NCBI RefSeq assembly: GCF_019355395.1
Contig: NZ_CP048829.1
Coordinates: 1,763,501 to 1,827,500 of the forward strand
Length of the DNA: 64,000 nt
Direction: 5' to 3'
Origin: Chordicoccus furentiruminis
Lineage (GTDB): Bacteria; Bacillota; Clostridia; Lachnospirales; Lachnospiraceae
A program made the position numbers and the translations under genes. Positions within the stretch are counted from its first letter, which is position 1. Every line of letters begins with the position of its first letter. Under the pieces are notes generated by a model. The model worked only from the letters and a program-made list of their open reading frames with translations, made no database searches and had not been told where the DNA came from. Shown in pieces: positions 1 through 8,731 of the stretch.

Positions 1-434
1 GAATCCAGCATGCCGAGATCGCTGATCAGCAGGTAGGTGGGGATCAGGCCGCCGTTAAAGAACATCGTGATGATGAAGATCACGTTGAAGACCTTCCGTC
101 CCCGGAAGTCCGTTCTTGACATCGGGTAGGCGCATAGCAGCGTCACGAAGACGGAGATCGCCGTGAAGACAGTGGAATACAGGACGGCATTTCCGAACCC
201 GATCCAGATCTGCTGGTTTTTGATAACCCTCTGATAGGCGGTCAGCGTCCATTTACTGAAGTCAAACGTGATGCCGTGATTCTGAAGAACGACCGGATCG
301 ATGAAGGACGCCACTACGATGTAAAGAAGAGGAATGATGACGGCGACGACGAAGACGGCGAGAAAGACATTGCCGACAACCGTGATGGTTTTGTCCGATG
401 CGCCCATTGAGGAGAATTTCTGCTTTGCTTTCAT
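1..434 (-). CDS. Carbohydrate ABC transporter permease, LplC/MalG type (3' end outside window)
   Basis: Inner-membrane permease of a sugar or oligosaccharide importer; only the first 144 or so residues are inside the window and the rest lies left of base 1. Visible: a short basic cytoplasmic N-terminus, a first membrane helix rich in V/F/I at about residues 18-40, an extracellular stretch containing FSKWTLTAYQRV, then two further helices, the usual layout of MalG-like partners. I place the start at 434 because CCTCCTT at 444-450 (read on the minus strand) is 9 nt upstream. An in-frame ATG at 440 would leave only 3 nt. The ribosome binding site overlaps the stop codon of the upstream permease, so the two are translated from one message. 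The family is clear; the substrate is not. Confidence 0.9.
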   Translation of the reverse strand, partial: MKAKQKFSSMGASDKTITVVGNVFLAVFVVAVIIPLLYIVVASFIDPVVLQNHGITFDFSKWTLTAYQRVIKNQQIWIGFGNAVLYSTVFTAISVFVTLLCAYPMSRTDFRGRKVFNVIFIITMFFNGGLIPTYLLISDLGMLD

Positions 435-448
435 GATCATACCCCTCC

Positions 449-1384
449 TTAAATTCCCTGACCTTCATTCATTCTGGCGACGATCTTGTTGACCGCGATC
501 AGAAGGATGACATTGATGACGGTGTTGAAGAGCCCGACCGCCGTGGAAAAGCTGTAATCGCCGTCGAGAAGACCCTTCTTATATACGTAGGTCGCGATGA
601 TTTCCGAGGAGGGAAGGTTCAGGTCCGTCTGGAGCGCGTAAGCCTTCTCGAATCCGATGCTCATGATGTTGCCGGCCTGAAGGATGAACTGGATCACGAC
701 CATGTCCTTGATGGCCGGCCAGTCAACCGCCTTGATCTGCTGCCAGATGTTCGCGCCGTCGATGACGGCCGCTTCACGAAGCTCCTGGCTGGCGTTGGAC
801 AGCGAGGCAGTGTACATGATGGAGGCCCAGCCGGCGCCCTGCCAGATGCCGCTGATGATGTAGATGCTTCGGAAGGCCTCTGGCATCGTCATGAAATTGA
901 TGCTTGTATGAAAGGCCAGATTGACAGGTCCCGTCACCGAAAGAAGGATCCGGACCATACCGCAGAGGACGATTACGGAGATGAAGTTCGGCATGTAGAG
1001 GATCATCTGGACGCCGCTCTTGAGCTTTTTGTTCTGAATCCGGTTGAGAAGCAGCGCAAGAATAATCGGAACGGGGAAGCCCCAGAGAAGGCCGTAGACA
1101 CTCAGCTTCAGCGTGTTGGCAAGATAAGTCATGAAATCCGGGGAGGTCAGGAACCGCGTGAAGTTCCGGAAGCCGACCCAGTGACTCCCGACGATGCCCT
1201 TGATCGGGTTGAAATCCTGAAACGCGATCAGGATGCCTCCCATCGGGATGTATTTGAAGATCAGCGTCAGCAGCAGCGCAGGGAGCAGAAAAATCAGGTA
1301 CAGCTGCCAGTGCTTTCTGAAATAGTGTCCGAAGCTTTCCTTATGCTTCGGAACGGCCGCGACTGATTGTACGTTATCCGCCAT
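449..1384 (-). CDS. Sugar ABC transporter permease, LplB/MalF type
   Basis: A 311-residue inner-membrane permease with about six membrane helices. Its EAA loop (EAAVIDGANIWQQIKAV, near residue 230) docks the ATPase. Known LplB/YtcP-like proteins pair with an LplC-like partner, which follows 15 nt downstream here, to import oligosaccharides such as uronides or other plant polysaccharide fragments. It is the first gene of the leftward transcript and is preceded by an AAGGAAAGGAAA purine stretch and by a good promoter with an operator-like palindrome (1439-1492). The divergent LacI-type gene is the obvious candidate regulator. No solute-binding protein or ATPase gene is in view; these may lie beyond the left edge, or a shared MsmK-type ATPase may be used. 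The substrate cannot be read from the sequence. Confidence 0.93.
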   Translation of the reverse strand: MADNVQSVAAVPKHKESFGHYFRKHWQLYLIFLLPALLLTLIFKYIPMGGILIAFQDFNPIKGIVGSHWVGFRNFTRFLTSPDFMTYLANTLKLSVYGLLWGFPVPIILALLLNRIQNKKLKSGVQMILYMPNFISVIVLCGMVRILLSVTGPVNLAFHTSINFMTMPEAFRSIYIISGIWQGAGWASIMYTASLSNASQELREAAVIDGANIWQQIKAVDWPAIKDMVVIQFILQAGNIMSIGFEKAYALQTDLNLPSSEIIATYVYKKGLLDGDYSFSTAVGLFNTVINVILLIAVNKIVARMNEGQGI

Positions 1385-1438
1385 TTTCCTTTCCTTTCAT
1401 TCTGAGAAACAGGTTGGGTGACACATTTTTCACTGATG

Positions 1439-1452
1439 CAAAACCGGTTTTG
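1439..1452. promoter_or_regulatory. Palindromic operator candidate for the LacI-type regulator
   Basis: CAAAACCGGTTTTG is a perfect 14-bp palindrome with a central CG step, as LacI-family operators usually have. It starts 12 nt downstream of the -10 box of the leftward permease promoter, about where transcription begins, which fits repression by blocking initiation. The link to the divergent regulator is inferred from position. Confidence 0.6.
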
Positions 1453-1463
1453 TTTTCATCCTT

Positions 1464-1492
1464 ACTATAGAACGGTGAGACATATGCGTCAA
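1464..1492 (-). promoter_or_regulatory. Promoter of the sugar ABC permease genes
   Basis: Read on the minus strand: -35 TTGACG (1487-1492), 17-nt spacer, -10 TATAGT (1464-1469). Ten of twelve positions match the sigma-A consensus. It points at the permease gene starting at 1384. Confidence 0.75.
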
Positions 1493-1580
1493 TCATAGAT
1501 TTTACAAATGCACAATTAAGAACGAATTTCTGCACAAATAAACAAATACACCGGTTAATTCTTGTGCAACAGTCCGGTAA

Positions 1581-1601
1581 TGTAAAAACGATGATTTTAC
1601 A
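1581..1601. promoter_or_regulatory. Inverted repeat upstream of the LacI-type gene
   Basis: TGTAAAA, 7 nt, TTTTACA: a perfect 7-bp inverted repeat ending next to the -35 box of the regulator promoter. A related half site (TTTTACA) occurs at about 1500-1506. It could be a second operator (autoregulation), but it differs in sequence from the palindrome at 1439, so one protein need not bind both. Confidence 0.4.
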
Positions 1602-1602
1602 T

Positions 1603-1631
1603 TTGACACATTCCCGGAGCGGCCCTATACT
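1603..1631 (+). promoter_or_regulatory. Promoter of the LacI-type regulator
   Basis: -35 TTGACA (perfect, 1603-1608), 17-nt spacer, -10 TATACT (1626-1631), about 30 nt before the start codon. Confidence 0.8.
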
Positions 1632-1660
1632 GAAGAAAAAGAATAAAGGACGGAATGCAT

Positions 1661-2722
1661 ATGGCGAATCGGGTCACAATTCAGGATATTGCCGACGAGC
1701 TCGGCCTTTCCCGCAATACGGTTTCAAAGGCAATCAACAATACAGGCGTTCTGGCGGACGCAACCAGACAGAAGGTCCTCGCGAAAGCGATCGAGATGGG
1801 ATACAAACAGTTCACCTATATGGATATTTCGTCGCTGGAGCCGGAACGGCACAGCGGGGAAGGCGGCGAGATCGCGCTGCTGACGGCGTCGTTCCTCGAT
1901 CATTCGCATTTTGCCTCTTCGATGCTGGACCGCTTCCAGTCGGAAATCAGTCAGCTCGGTTACAGCATGAGCATTCACAATGTCTGCGCCGCCGACCTTC
2001 AGGAACGAAAGCTTCCCGCGTCTTTTCATGAGGACACGACGGTTGGGATCGTCTGTGTAGAGGTCTTCGATCCGGACTACTGCCGGATGCTTTCCGGACT
2101 CGGGCTCCCGCTTCTGTTCATCGACGCGCCCGTGATGACGGACGGCGAGCAGCTGAACGCCGATATCCTGCTGATGGATAATACGGCTGGGATCCTTTCC
2201 TTTATTAAGGAAATGAAACGGAGAAACAGGCTCAGGATCGGTTTTATCGGTGATGTCATGCACTGTACGTCCTTCTTCGAGCGGTATATGGCGTTCCGTA
2301 ACGGCATGTTCTACAATCAGCTGCCGATCGACGAGGCGTTCTGCCTCACGGACAACTCGGACCGCCTCGGATTCGGGCACAACCGGGATTACATTCTGTA
2401 CCGTCTGAACAAGATGAAGACACTGCCGGACGTCTTCATCTGCGCGAACGATTTCGTCGCCGTCGATCTGCTTCAGGTCCTCGAGTCGGTTCATGTCAGC
2501 GTTCCGGAGCGGATTCAGGTGCTCGGCTTCGACGATTCCCCGGAATCCCGGATCGTCACGCCGAAGCTTTCCACGATTCATATTCACAGCCAGGTGGTTG
2601 GATTCTCGGCTGTGCAGCTTCTGGTTTCCCGGATCAGGGAACCGGAGCTCGACTACCGGAGAGTTTATGTGGAGACGAATCTGATCCTGAGAGCGTCCAC
2701 CGGAGATCCGGCGGAGACGTGA
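1661..2722 (+). CDS. LacI-family transcriptional regulator
   Basis: A 353-residue DNA-binding repressor or activator. Residues 1-55 form the LacI helix-turn-helix and hinge (RVTIQDIADELGLSRNTVSKAINN). The rest is a periplasmic-binding-protein-like effector domain ending with the typical segment VPERIQVLGFDDSPESRIVTPKLSTI. I use the ATG at 1661 because AAAGGA (1645-1650) is 10 nt upstream of it and only 4 nt from the in-frame ATG at 1655. It is transcribed divergently from two sugar permeases, and operator-like palindromes lie between them, so it probably controls that uptake locus in response to a sugar. The central domain diverges from the textbook LacI family, and the effector cannot be named. 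Confidence 0.93.
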   Translation: MANRVTIQDIADELGLSRNTVSKAINNTGVLADATRQKVLAKAIEMGYKQFTYMDISSLEPERHSGEGGEIALLTASFLDHSHFASSMLDRFQSEISQLGYSMSIHNVCAADLQERKLPASFHEDTTVGIVCVEVFDPDYCRMLSGLGLPLLFIDAPVMTDGEQLNADILLMDNTAGILSFIKEMKRRNRLRIGFIGDVMHCTSFFERYMAFRNGMFYNQLPIDEAFCLTDNSDRLGFGHNRDYILYRLNKMKTLPDVFICANDFVAVDLLQVLESVHVSVPERIQVLGFDDSPESRIVTPKLSTIHIHSQVVGFSAVQLLVSRIREPELDYRRVYVETNLILRASTGDPAET

Positions 2723-2824
2723 TCCGGGGCGCCGCTCTTCCGGCGTACGGAAGGGACAGGAAGAAGCGGATTCCCTGGTGCATTTTCGGCAGTTTCATTG
2801 TTCTCTTTCACGGAGGTATGGAGG

Positions 2825-3460
2825 ATGAATCGGTTTTTTCAGCCTGACAGCGGTGTGATGCGGTTTTTCGGCCACGTGGCGGACACGCTTCTTCTGAATC
2901 TTCTCTGGATTTGCTTCTCGCTTCCTGTCGTGACACTGGGAGCCTCCACTTGTGCGCTCTACCGGGTCACGCTGGCGATGGCGCGGGATGAAAACGTCCA
3001 TATTCCGGGAGATTTTGTCAAAGCGTTTAAGGAGAATCTGCGCGGCGGAACCGTGATCGGCCTGATCATGACGGCTGCCGGAGCGGCGCTGGCGGCGGAC
3101 GGGTTCATTCTGTACCGCCTCCGTTTCACGAACGCGCTCTGCACGATCGGCTTTGCCGTCTTCCTCTTCCTGACGGCTGTCTATCTTGTTGTGCTTGTGT
3201 ATGTCTTTCCGCTGCAGGCGGCCTTCCGGAACACGCCGCTTCGTATGATCCGGAACGCTTTCCTGATCGGGATCCGCTATCTCTTCTGTACCCTGCTCAT
3301 CATCGGGATCCATGCCGCCGTCGTATGCACGGCCGTCTGGCTGTTTACCCCGATTCTCTTTCTGGGAGAAGGCCTCTGCGCGTTTCTTTCCTCTATTCTT
3401 CTCAAGACAGTGTTCGGAGCGCTGGCGTCTCCCGCTTCCGAAGAGGGCGGCGCGGAATGA
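2825..3460 (+). CDS. YesL family (DUF624) membrane protein
   Basis: A 211-residue protein with about five membrane helices. Its N-terminus (MNRFFQPDSGVMRFFGHVADTLLLNLLWICFSLPVVTLGAS) is the hallmark of YesL/DUF624 proteins. They accompany LplB/LplC-type carbohydrate ABC systems in Bacillota; their molecular role is not known. The start at 2825 has GGAGG at 2812-2816, 8 nt away. The last bases overlap the next start codon (ATGA at 3457-3460), so the two genes are translationally coupled. Its place next to the LacI-type gene and the permeases is the expected context. Confidence 0.85.
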   Translation: MNRFFQPDSGVMRFFGHVADTLLLNLLWICFSLPVVTLGASTCALYRVTLAMARDENVHIPGDFVKAFKENLRGGTVIGLIMTAAGAALAADGFILYRLRFTNALCTIGFAVFLFLTAVYLVVLVYVFPLQAAFRNTPLRMIRNAFLIGIRYLFCTLLIIGIHAAVVCTAVWLFTPILFLGEGLCAFLSSILLKTVFGALASPASEEGGAE

Positions 3461-4044
3461 ACGGGTATATGAGGGAGCTGAACACCCGTCAGAAGCTCCG
3501 CTATCTGTGGGATTACTACCGGATCCGCATCGGGCTGGGCGTGCTGGCCGTCATCGCGGTGATCGCCGCACTGGCACATGCCCGGACGAAGCCGGATATC
3601 CGGCTCTCGGTCGGGATGATCAATCTTTCTTCGGGAAATGCAGCCGGTGTCCTGAAGGACGGCTATCTGGACTCTCTTTTAAAGCATGGCCGGAAGGACA
3701 CGGTGCATCTGGCGGAGGGGTACCGGATTGCCGACCGCACGGATGACAGTCTGGATTTCGAATACACCTACGCCTCCAACATCAAGCTGCTGGCGCAGAT
3801 CACAGACCGGTCGCTGGATGTCGTGCTGATGGACCGGGCCGCGATGAAGGTGATGGAGCGGAACCGCTATCTGATGAGGCTTCCGGATCAGATATCCGGA
3901 GAATCGGACGGATACGCGGTCGCGCTTCCGGCCAAACAGTGTCGCGCGCTTTTCGGCGGCCGTGCGGAGGTCTGCGTCGGGATCATCGCCAACACGCCGA
4001 GGAAGGAGGAGGCGCTTCGGTACGTCCGGTACCTGCTTGCATGA
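3457..4044 (+). CDS. Unknown protein with a single N-terminal membrane anchor
   Basis: 195 residues. The sequence starts with a polar, amphipathic stretch (MRELNTRQKLRYLWDYYRIRI), followed by one membrane helix at about residues 24-43 (GLGVLAVIAVIAALAHA) and an external domain of about 150 residues. It resembles Clostridia proteins with a YxWDYYK/R motif before a single helix, for which I know no function. The stretch LLAQITDRSLDVVLMDRAAMKVM recalls parts of solute-binding folds, but this is weak. The start overlaps the YesL stop codon, so the protein is probably made in proportion to YesL and may belong to the same envelope or transport function. Confidence 0.75.
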   Translation: MNGYMRELNTRQKLRYLWDYYRIRIGLGVLAVIAVIAALAHARTKPDIRLSVGMINLSSGNAAGVLKDGYLDSLLKHGRKDTVHLAEGYRIADRTDDSLDFEYTYASNIKLLAQITDRSLDVVLMDRAAMKVMERNRYLMRLPDQISGESDGYAVALPAKQCRALFGGRAEVCVGIIANTPRKEEALRYVRYLLA

Positions 4045-4134
4045 GCGGATCCGGACAGCGGAACGGTTCCGTCCCTGCTGCGTCTGCCGGCCGGATATCC
4101 GGTGAAAAGTCCGGAAAACCGCGCAAAAACGCCG

Positions 4135-4163
4135 TTGCACGCGCCGACGTTTCATATTACAAT
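4135..4163 (+). promoter_or_regulatory. Promoter of the 77-residue protein gene
   Basis: -35 TTGCAC (4135-4140), 17-nt spacer, -10 TACAAT (4158-4163). The predicted leader of about 60 nt ends at the ATG at 4233, with AGGAAAGGGG before it. Confidence 0.65.
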
Positions 4164-4232
4164 GGCAGGTGGAATCATGTTGTGTATCCGGCGGGAGCGA
4201 GAGGCTTCCGTCTGAGGAAAGGGGCATATAAA

Positions 4233-4466
4233 ATGAAGCTGGAGAACATCAAGGATGTCAATAAATTCTTTCAGGTCGTCGATTCCTGCAAGGGCAAGGT
4301 GATGCTGGTGACAGGCGAAGGCGATCAGCTGAACCTCAAGTCGAAGCTTTCCCAGTACGTCTCCCTTGCGAATATCTTCTCGAACGGTTCGATTCCGGAA
4401 ATGGAGCTGATTGCGTCCGAGCCGGAGGACGTTCAGAAACTCGTCAATTTCATGATGAACCAGTAA
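4233..4466 (+). CDS. Small conserved protein of unknown function (77 aa)
   Basis: A soluble 77-residue protein of mixed charge (MKLENIKDVNKFFQVVDSCKGKVMLVTGEGDQLNLKSKLSQ...). I recognise it as a type common in Lachnospiraceae genomes, sometimes carrying the label 'polya polymerase', for which the size gives no support. It has its own promoter upstream and a strong terminator downstream, so it is a separate single-gene unit. The upstream AGGAAAGGGG purine stretch fits the chosen start. No catalytic motif or cofactor site is visible. The composition and pattern suggest a small alpha/beta fold. Confidence 0.8.
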   Translation: MKLENIKDVNKFFQVVDSCKGKVMLVTGEGDQLNLKSKLSQYVSLANIFSNGSIPEMELIASEPEDVQKLVNFMMNQ

Positions 4467-4490
4467 GCGTCAGCAGGCGAGAAAAAACGG

Positions 4491-4521
4491 GGCAGGCCGC
4501 ACAGGGGTGCGGCCTGTCGTT
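4491..4521 (+). terminator. Intrinsic terminator
   Basis: An 11-bp stem (4491-4501 with 4508-4518, one G-T pair) and a 6-nt loop, followed by a T-rich stretch. It separates the 77-residue gene from pth. Confidence 0.7.
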
Positions 4522-4542
4522 TGTGTTTCGGGAGAATTATGT

Positions 4543-5103
4543 ATGTTTATCATTGCAGGACTCGGGAACCCGGGCGCGCAGTATGCGGGCACCCGGCACA
4601 ATATGGGCTTTGATGTCATCGACCGTCTGGTGGATCAGTACCGCGTGCCGCAGGACGGCGTGAAGTTCCACGCGCTGACGGGACGGACGAGGATCGGGAG
4701 CGGGACGGTGCTCCTGATGAAGCCGCTGACCTATATGAATCTGAGCGGCCGGGCTGTCCGGGAAGCCGTCGCTTTCTACAAGGCGGATCCGGCCTCGGAG
4801 CTGATCGTGGTCAGCGACGACATCGATCTGGAGCCCGGGAAGATCCGGATCCGGAAGAAGGGAAGCGCCGGCGGGCAGAACGGACTCCGGAATATCATCG
4901 AACAGCTGGGGACGGATGCCTTTATCCGCGTGAGGGTCGGCACAGGCGCGAAGCCGGCGGGATGGGATCTCGCGGACTGGGTGCTCTCAAGACCGGACCG
5001 GGAGACCCGGGCGCTGATCGACGACGCGCAGGAGCGGGCGGCGAAGGCCTGCGTCATGATCCTGACGGAAGGCCCGGACCGGGCGATGAATCTCTTTAAC
5101 TGA
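4543..5103 (+). CDS. pth: Peptidyl-tRNA hydrolase
   Basis: A 186-residue cytoplasmic enzyme that cleaves the ester bond of peptidyl-tRNA released from stalled ribosomes, recycling tRNA. Full family length. Visible: N-terminal FIIAGLGNPGAQYAGTRHNMGF with the catalytic His at residue 19 and the conserved Asn at 9, PLTYMNLSG, and the GSAGGQNGLRNI loop. The ATG at 4543 is used because the family motif starts directly after it; a longer in-frame start at 4507 would run through the upstream terminator. mfd follows 17 nt downstream; pth-mfd is a conserved pair in Bacillota. Confidence 0.97.
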   Translation: MFIIAGLGNPGAQYAGTRHNMGFDVIDRLVDQYRVPQDGVKFHALTGRTRIGSGTVLLMKPLTYMNLSGRAVREAVAFYKADPASELIVVSDDIDLEPGKIRIRKKGSAGGQNGLRNIIEQLGTDAFIRVRVGTGAKPAGWDLADWVLSRPDRETRALIDDAQERAAKACVMILTEGPDRAMNLFN

Positions 5104-5120
5104 GCGGGAAACGAGGAACG

Positions 5121-8100
5121 ATGAAGAAGATATTGCTGGAACCGCTGAAGGGGCTTCGGGAGTATGAGGAGATCCGTGACATCATGCGGAAGGAGACCGG
5201 GCTGATCTCGCTTTCGGGGTGTGTCGAAGCGCAGAAGGCGCAGATGATCGGCGGTCTCACATGGGATGTGAAGCAGGTGGTGGTCGTCGCGGAGAATGAT
5301 CTTGCAGGCAAGACGCTTTTTGAGAACCTGAAGCTTTATGAGCCGGACGTGCTCTGGTATCCGGCCAAGGACCTGCTCTTCTATCAGGCCGATCTTGCTT
5401 CCAATGCGCTGGACCGGCAGCGGCTCACGGCGATGCAGGCCCTGCTCCGTCCGGAGGAACGCCATATCGTCGTGCTTCCGGCCGCCGCGCTGATGGATTA
5501 TGTGACCGGGCGGGCGGCGATGGCGGCGCAGACGCTTTTGTTCCGCACCGGCGGCGAGTACGATCTGGAAGCGCAGAAGAGAGCGCTGACGCTGCTCGGC
5601 TACGAGCGCGGCGCGGAGACGGATTCGCCCGGCCGGTTCGCGGTGCGCGGCGATATTCTCGACGTCTGGCCGCTGACGGCGGACCATCCGGTCCGGATTG
5701 AGTTCTTCGGCGACGAGATCGATTCGATCCGTGTCTTTGACGAGGAAAGCCAGCGTTCCATCGAGGAGACCGGAGAGGCGTCCGTCTGTCCGGCCAACGA
5801 TCACACGGGGAGCACCGCGCCCTTCTACAAATGGTTTGACAGGAACGAGACGGAGTTCGTGCTGGACGAGCCGAACCGGATCCTGGACGCCGTCCGGGCG
5901 ACGGAGACGGAGTTCCGGACCAGCGTGGAGATGAGGATGGAGCAGGGCGGCTTCGACCGGGACGAGATCCCCGGACTGGCCGGGGTGGACGAGCTGACCG
6001 CGGCACTGAACCGGAGCTTCACGCTCGCCCTCTCGATGCTGGAGATGCGCCGGGAGAACTGGCGGATCCGGGCCTCCTTCGGGACGACCGTGCAGGCGGC
6101 AGGAACCTACAACAACAGCTTCGACATGCTGACGAAGGATCTCACCCGGTACCGGAAGAAGGGCTACCGGGTGATCGTGCTGTCCGGATCGCATACGAGG
6201 GCGCACCGGCTGGCGCAGGGCCTTTCGGACTCCGGAATCCCCGCGTTCTGCACGGAGAACATGCAGCAGACGCTCTCTGACGGGCAGATCGCCGTGATGT
6301 ACGGCCATGCGTCGAGAGGATTCGAGTACCCGCTGATCCGCTTCGCGGTGATCGCGGAGTCGGATATTTTCGGCGCGGAGAAGGCGAAGAAGCGCAGGAG
6401 AACGGTCCGGAAGGACGGAAAGCACATTGCCAGCTTCTCGGAGCTGAACGTCGGTGATTATGTCGTGCACGAGAATCACGGCATCGGCATCTACCGGGGC
6501 ATCGAGAAGGTCGAAGTCGACGGGGTGCTGAAGGACTACATCAAGATCGAGTACAGCGGCAGCAATCTTTACATCCTGGCGACGCAGCTTGACATGCTCC
6601 AGAAATACGCCGGCGGCGCGGACGGGGCGAAGCCGAAGCTGAACCGTCTCGGCGGCCAGGAGTGGGAGAAGACCCGGGCGAAGGTCACCACGGCGGTCCG
6701 CGGCATCGCGAAGGAGCTGGTGGCGCTCTACGCGCGGAGACAGCAGAACGACGGCTTTGTCTACGGCCCGGATACGGAGTGGCAGAAGGAATTCGAGGAG
6801 ATGTTTCCCTACGAGGAGACGGAGGATCAGCTTCAGGCCATCGAGGACACGAAGCGGGACATGGAAAGCCATAAGATCATGGACCGCCTGATCTGCGGAG
6901 ACGTCGGCTACGGAAAGACCGAGATCGCGATCCGGGCCGCCTTCAAGGCCGTTCAGGAAGGCAAGCAGGTCGCTTATCTCGTTCCCACGACGATTCTCGC
7001 GCAGCAGCATTTCAATACCTTCACGCAGCGGATGAAGGATTTTCCGGTGCGGGTGGACATGCTCTGCCGCTTCCGCACGGACGCCCAGCAGGAGAAAACG
7101 ATCCGGGATCTGAGGAACGGTCAGGTCGACATTGTGATCGGGACGCACCGTCTGCTGTCGAAGGACGTGCGCTTCAGGGACCTGGGGCTGCTTGTCATCG
7201 ATGAGGAGCAGCGCTTCGGCGTCGCGCACAAGGAGAAGATCAAGCAGCTCCGGAAGAACGTGGACGTCCTCACGCTGACGGCCACGCCGATCCCGAGGAC
7301 GCTGCATATGAGTCTGATCGGGATCCGGGATATGTCAGTTCTGGAGGAGCCGCCTCAGGACAGGGTCGCGATCCAGACCTATGTGATGGAATATAATCCG
7401 GAGATGGTCCGGGAGGCGGTCTGCCGGGAACTGGGCCGGGGCGGTCAGGTTTATTACGTCTACAACCGGGTGCGTGACATCGCGGATATGACGAAACGGA
7501 TTCAGGACATGGTGCCGGAGGCCACGGTGGCGTACGCACACGGCAAGATGAGCGAGCGGGAGCTGGAGAGCATCATGGTGGACTTCGTGAACGGCGCGAT
7601 CGACGTGCTCGTGACGACGACGATCATCGAGACCGGTCTCGATATCGGCAACGCCAACACGATGATCATCCACGACGCGGACCGGATGGGACTCTCCCAG
7701 CTGTATCAGCTGCGCGGCCGCGTCGGCAGGACGAACCGGACGGCGTATGCCTTTCTTATGTACAGAAAGGACAAGATGCTCAAGGAGGTGGCGGAGAAAC
7801 GGCTGTCCGCCATCCGGGAATTTACCGAACTTGGCAGCGGTTTCAAGATCGCGATGAGGGATCTGGAGATCCGGGGCGCCGGCAATCTGCTGGGCGCAGA
7901 GCAGTCGGGCCATATGGCCTCGGTTGGCTATGACCTTTACTGCAAGCTGCTGTCGGAGGCGGTCAGCGAGGCGAAGGGGCAGAAGACGGAGCGTGAGTTC
8001 GAGACGATCGTCGATCTCAGCATGGATGCCTTCATTCCGGACAGCTATATCTCCAGCGAGCCGCTGAAGCTCGATTTCTACAAGCGGATTGCGTCGATAT

Positions 8101-8510
8101 CCGATCAGGAATCGTACAGCGATGTGCTCGATGAGCTGCTTGACCGCTTCGGGGAGCCTCCCAGGGCGGTGATCAACCTGATGAAAATCGCGAAGCTGAA
8201 GGCGGCGGCGCACCGGGGTCAGATCGCGGAGATCAAGCAGACCGGAAAGCAGGTGAAGATCACGGCGGTGCCGGATCCGGCTTTTGATGTGCAGGAGATA
8301 CCGCGGATCATCGCCTCTTTCGGCGGGCAGTTTACGATTCACGTCTATCCGGGAGAAACCTGCTTTCTGTATCACGGCCCGCGGGAGGAGGAACCGATGC
8401 TGGAGAACCTCGGATGTTTCGCGGACGCGCTGGCGGAGACGGTGCCGGGCGCGCAGGACGAAGCGGAAGTTTCCGGGACGGACGGGGCCGCGCCGCGCAG
8501 AAAGGAATAG
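5121..8510 (+). CDS. mfd: Transcription-repair coupling factor
   Basis: A 1129-residue ATP-driven translocase that pushes RNA polymerase off DNA lesions and recruits UvrA. Order of parts: a UvrB-like N-terminal region (about 1-430), the RNA-polymerase-interacting CarD-like domain ([19 protein letters not shown], about 440-500), a helicase core with Walker [10 protein letters not shown] near 595 and DEEQRFG near 693, TATPIPRTL, the second helicase domain with QLRGRVGR, and the C-terminal TRCF domain. The length is normal. A GAGGAACG ribosome binding site precedes the ATG. It lies downstream of pth in the usual pairing. A very long antisense frame here is only a product of the codon bias. Confidence 0.98.
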   Translation: MKKILLEPLKGLREYEEIRDIMRKETGLISLSGCVEAQKAQMIGGLTWDVKQVVVVAENDLAGKTLFENLKLYEPDVLWYPAKDLLFYQADLASNALDRQRLTAMQALLRPEERHIVVLPAAALMDYVTGRAAMAAQTLLFRTGGEYDLEAQKRALTLLGYERGAETDSPGRFAVRGDILDVWPLTADHPVRIEFFGDEIDSIRVFDEESQRSIEETGEASVCPANDHTGSTAPFYKWFDRNETEFVLDEPNRILDAVRATETEFRTSVEMRMEQGGFDRDEIPGLAGVDELTAALNRSFTLALSMLEMRRENWRIRASFGTTVQAAGTYNNSFDMLTKDLTRYRKKGYRVIVLSGSHTRAHRLAQGLSDSGIPAFCTENMQQTLSDGQIAVMYGHASRGFEYPLIRFAVIAESDIFGAEKAKKRRRTVRKDGKHIASFSELNVGDYVVHENHGIGIYRGIEKVEVDGVLKDYIKIEYSGSNLYILATQLDMLQKYAGGADGAKPKLNRLGGQEWEKTRAKVTTAVRGIAKELVALYARRQQNDGFVYGPDTEWQKEFEEMFPYEETEDQLQAIEDTKRDMESHKIMDRLICGDVGYGKTEIAIRAAFKAVQEGKQVAYLVPTTILAQQHFNTFTQRMKDFPVRVDMLCRFRTDAQQEKTIRDLRNGQVDIVIGTHRLLSKDVRFRDLGLLVIDEEQRFGVAHKEKIKQLRKNVDVLTLTATPIPRTLHMSLIGIRDMSVLEEPPQDRVAIQTYVMEYNPEMVREAVCRELGRGGQVYYVYNRVRDIADMTKRIQDMVPEATVAYAHGKMSERELESIMVDFVNGAIDVLVTTTIIETGLDIGNANTMIIHDADRMGLSQLYQLRGRVGRTNRTAYAFLMYRKDKMLKEVAEKRLSAIREFTELGSGFKIAMRDLEIRGAGNLLGAEQSGHMASVGYDLYCKLLSEAVSEAKGQKTEREFETIVDLSMDAFIPDSYISSEPLKLDFYKRIASISDQESYSDVLDELLDRFGEPPRAVINLMKIAKLKAAAHRGQIAEIKQTGKQVKITAVPDPAFDVQEIPRIIASFGGQFTIHVYPGETCFLYHGPREEEPMLENLGCFADALAETVPGAQDEAEVSGTDGAAPRRKE

Positions 8511-8605
8511 GCGGCGCCGGCCGGACGGAAAGCGCAGGGCTGCGCCGACGGACCGCGCCGGCAGGGACGTGAGCACCGGGCACGCGCTGAAATTCGGCGG
8601 TGTTA

Positions 8606-8634
8606 TGGACGAATCCGGAAAAAGGATTTATAAT
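8606..8634 (+). promoter_or_regulatory. Promoter of the PrsA-like lipoprotein gene
   Basis: -35 TGGACG (8606-8611), 17-nt spacer, -10 TATAAT (perfect, 8629-8634). It lies about 100 nt upstream of the start codon. Confidence 0.6.
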
Positions 8635-8731
8635 TAACCAGTTATTGACATACGCCGGGATACACGGCGGACAGACGGTCCGGCCGGGTGCGCGGCGGAG
8701 CGATAAAAGATTACATTCCGGGAGGAAGAGA

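Noticed and set aside
4776-7307. 843-codon open frame antisense to pth and mfd
   Set aside because: The product is Arg/Leu/Asp-rich with no family motif, and it mirrors a strongly supported gene. Similar long antisense frames face most genes in this window because of the GC-biased third codon positions.
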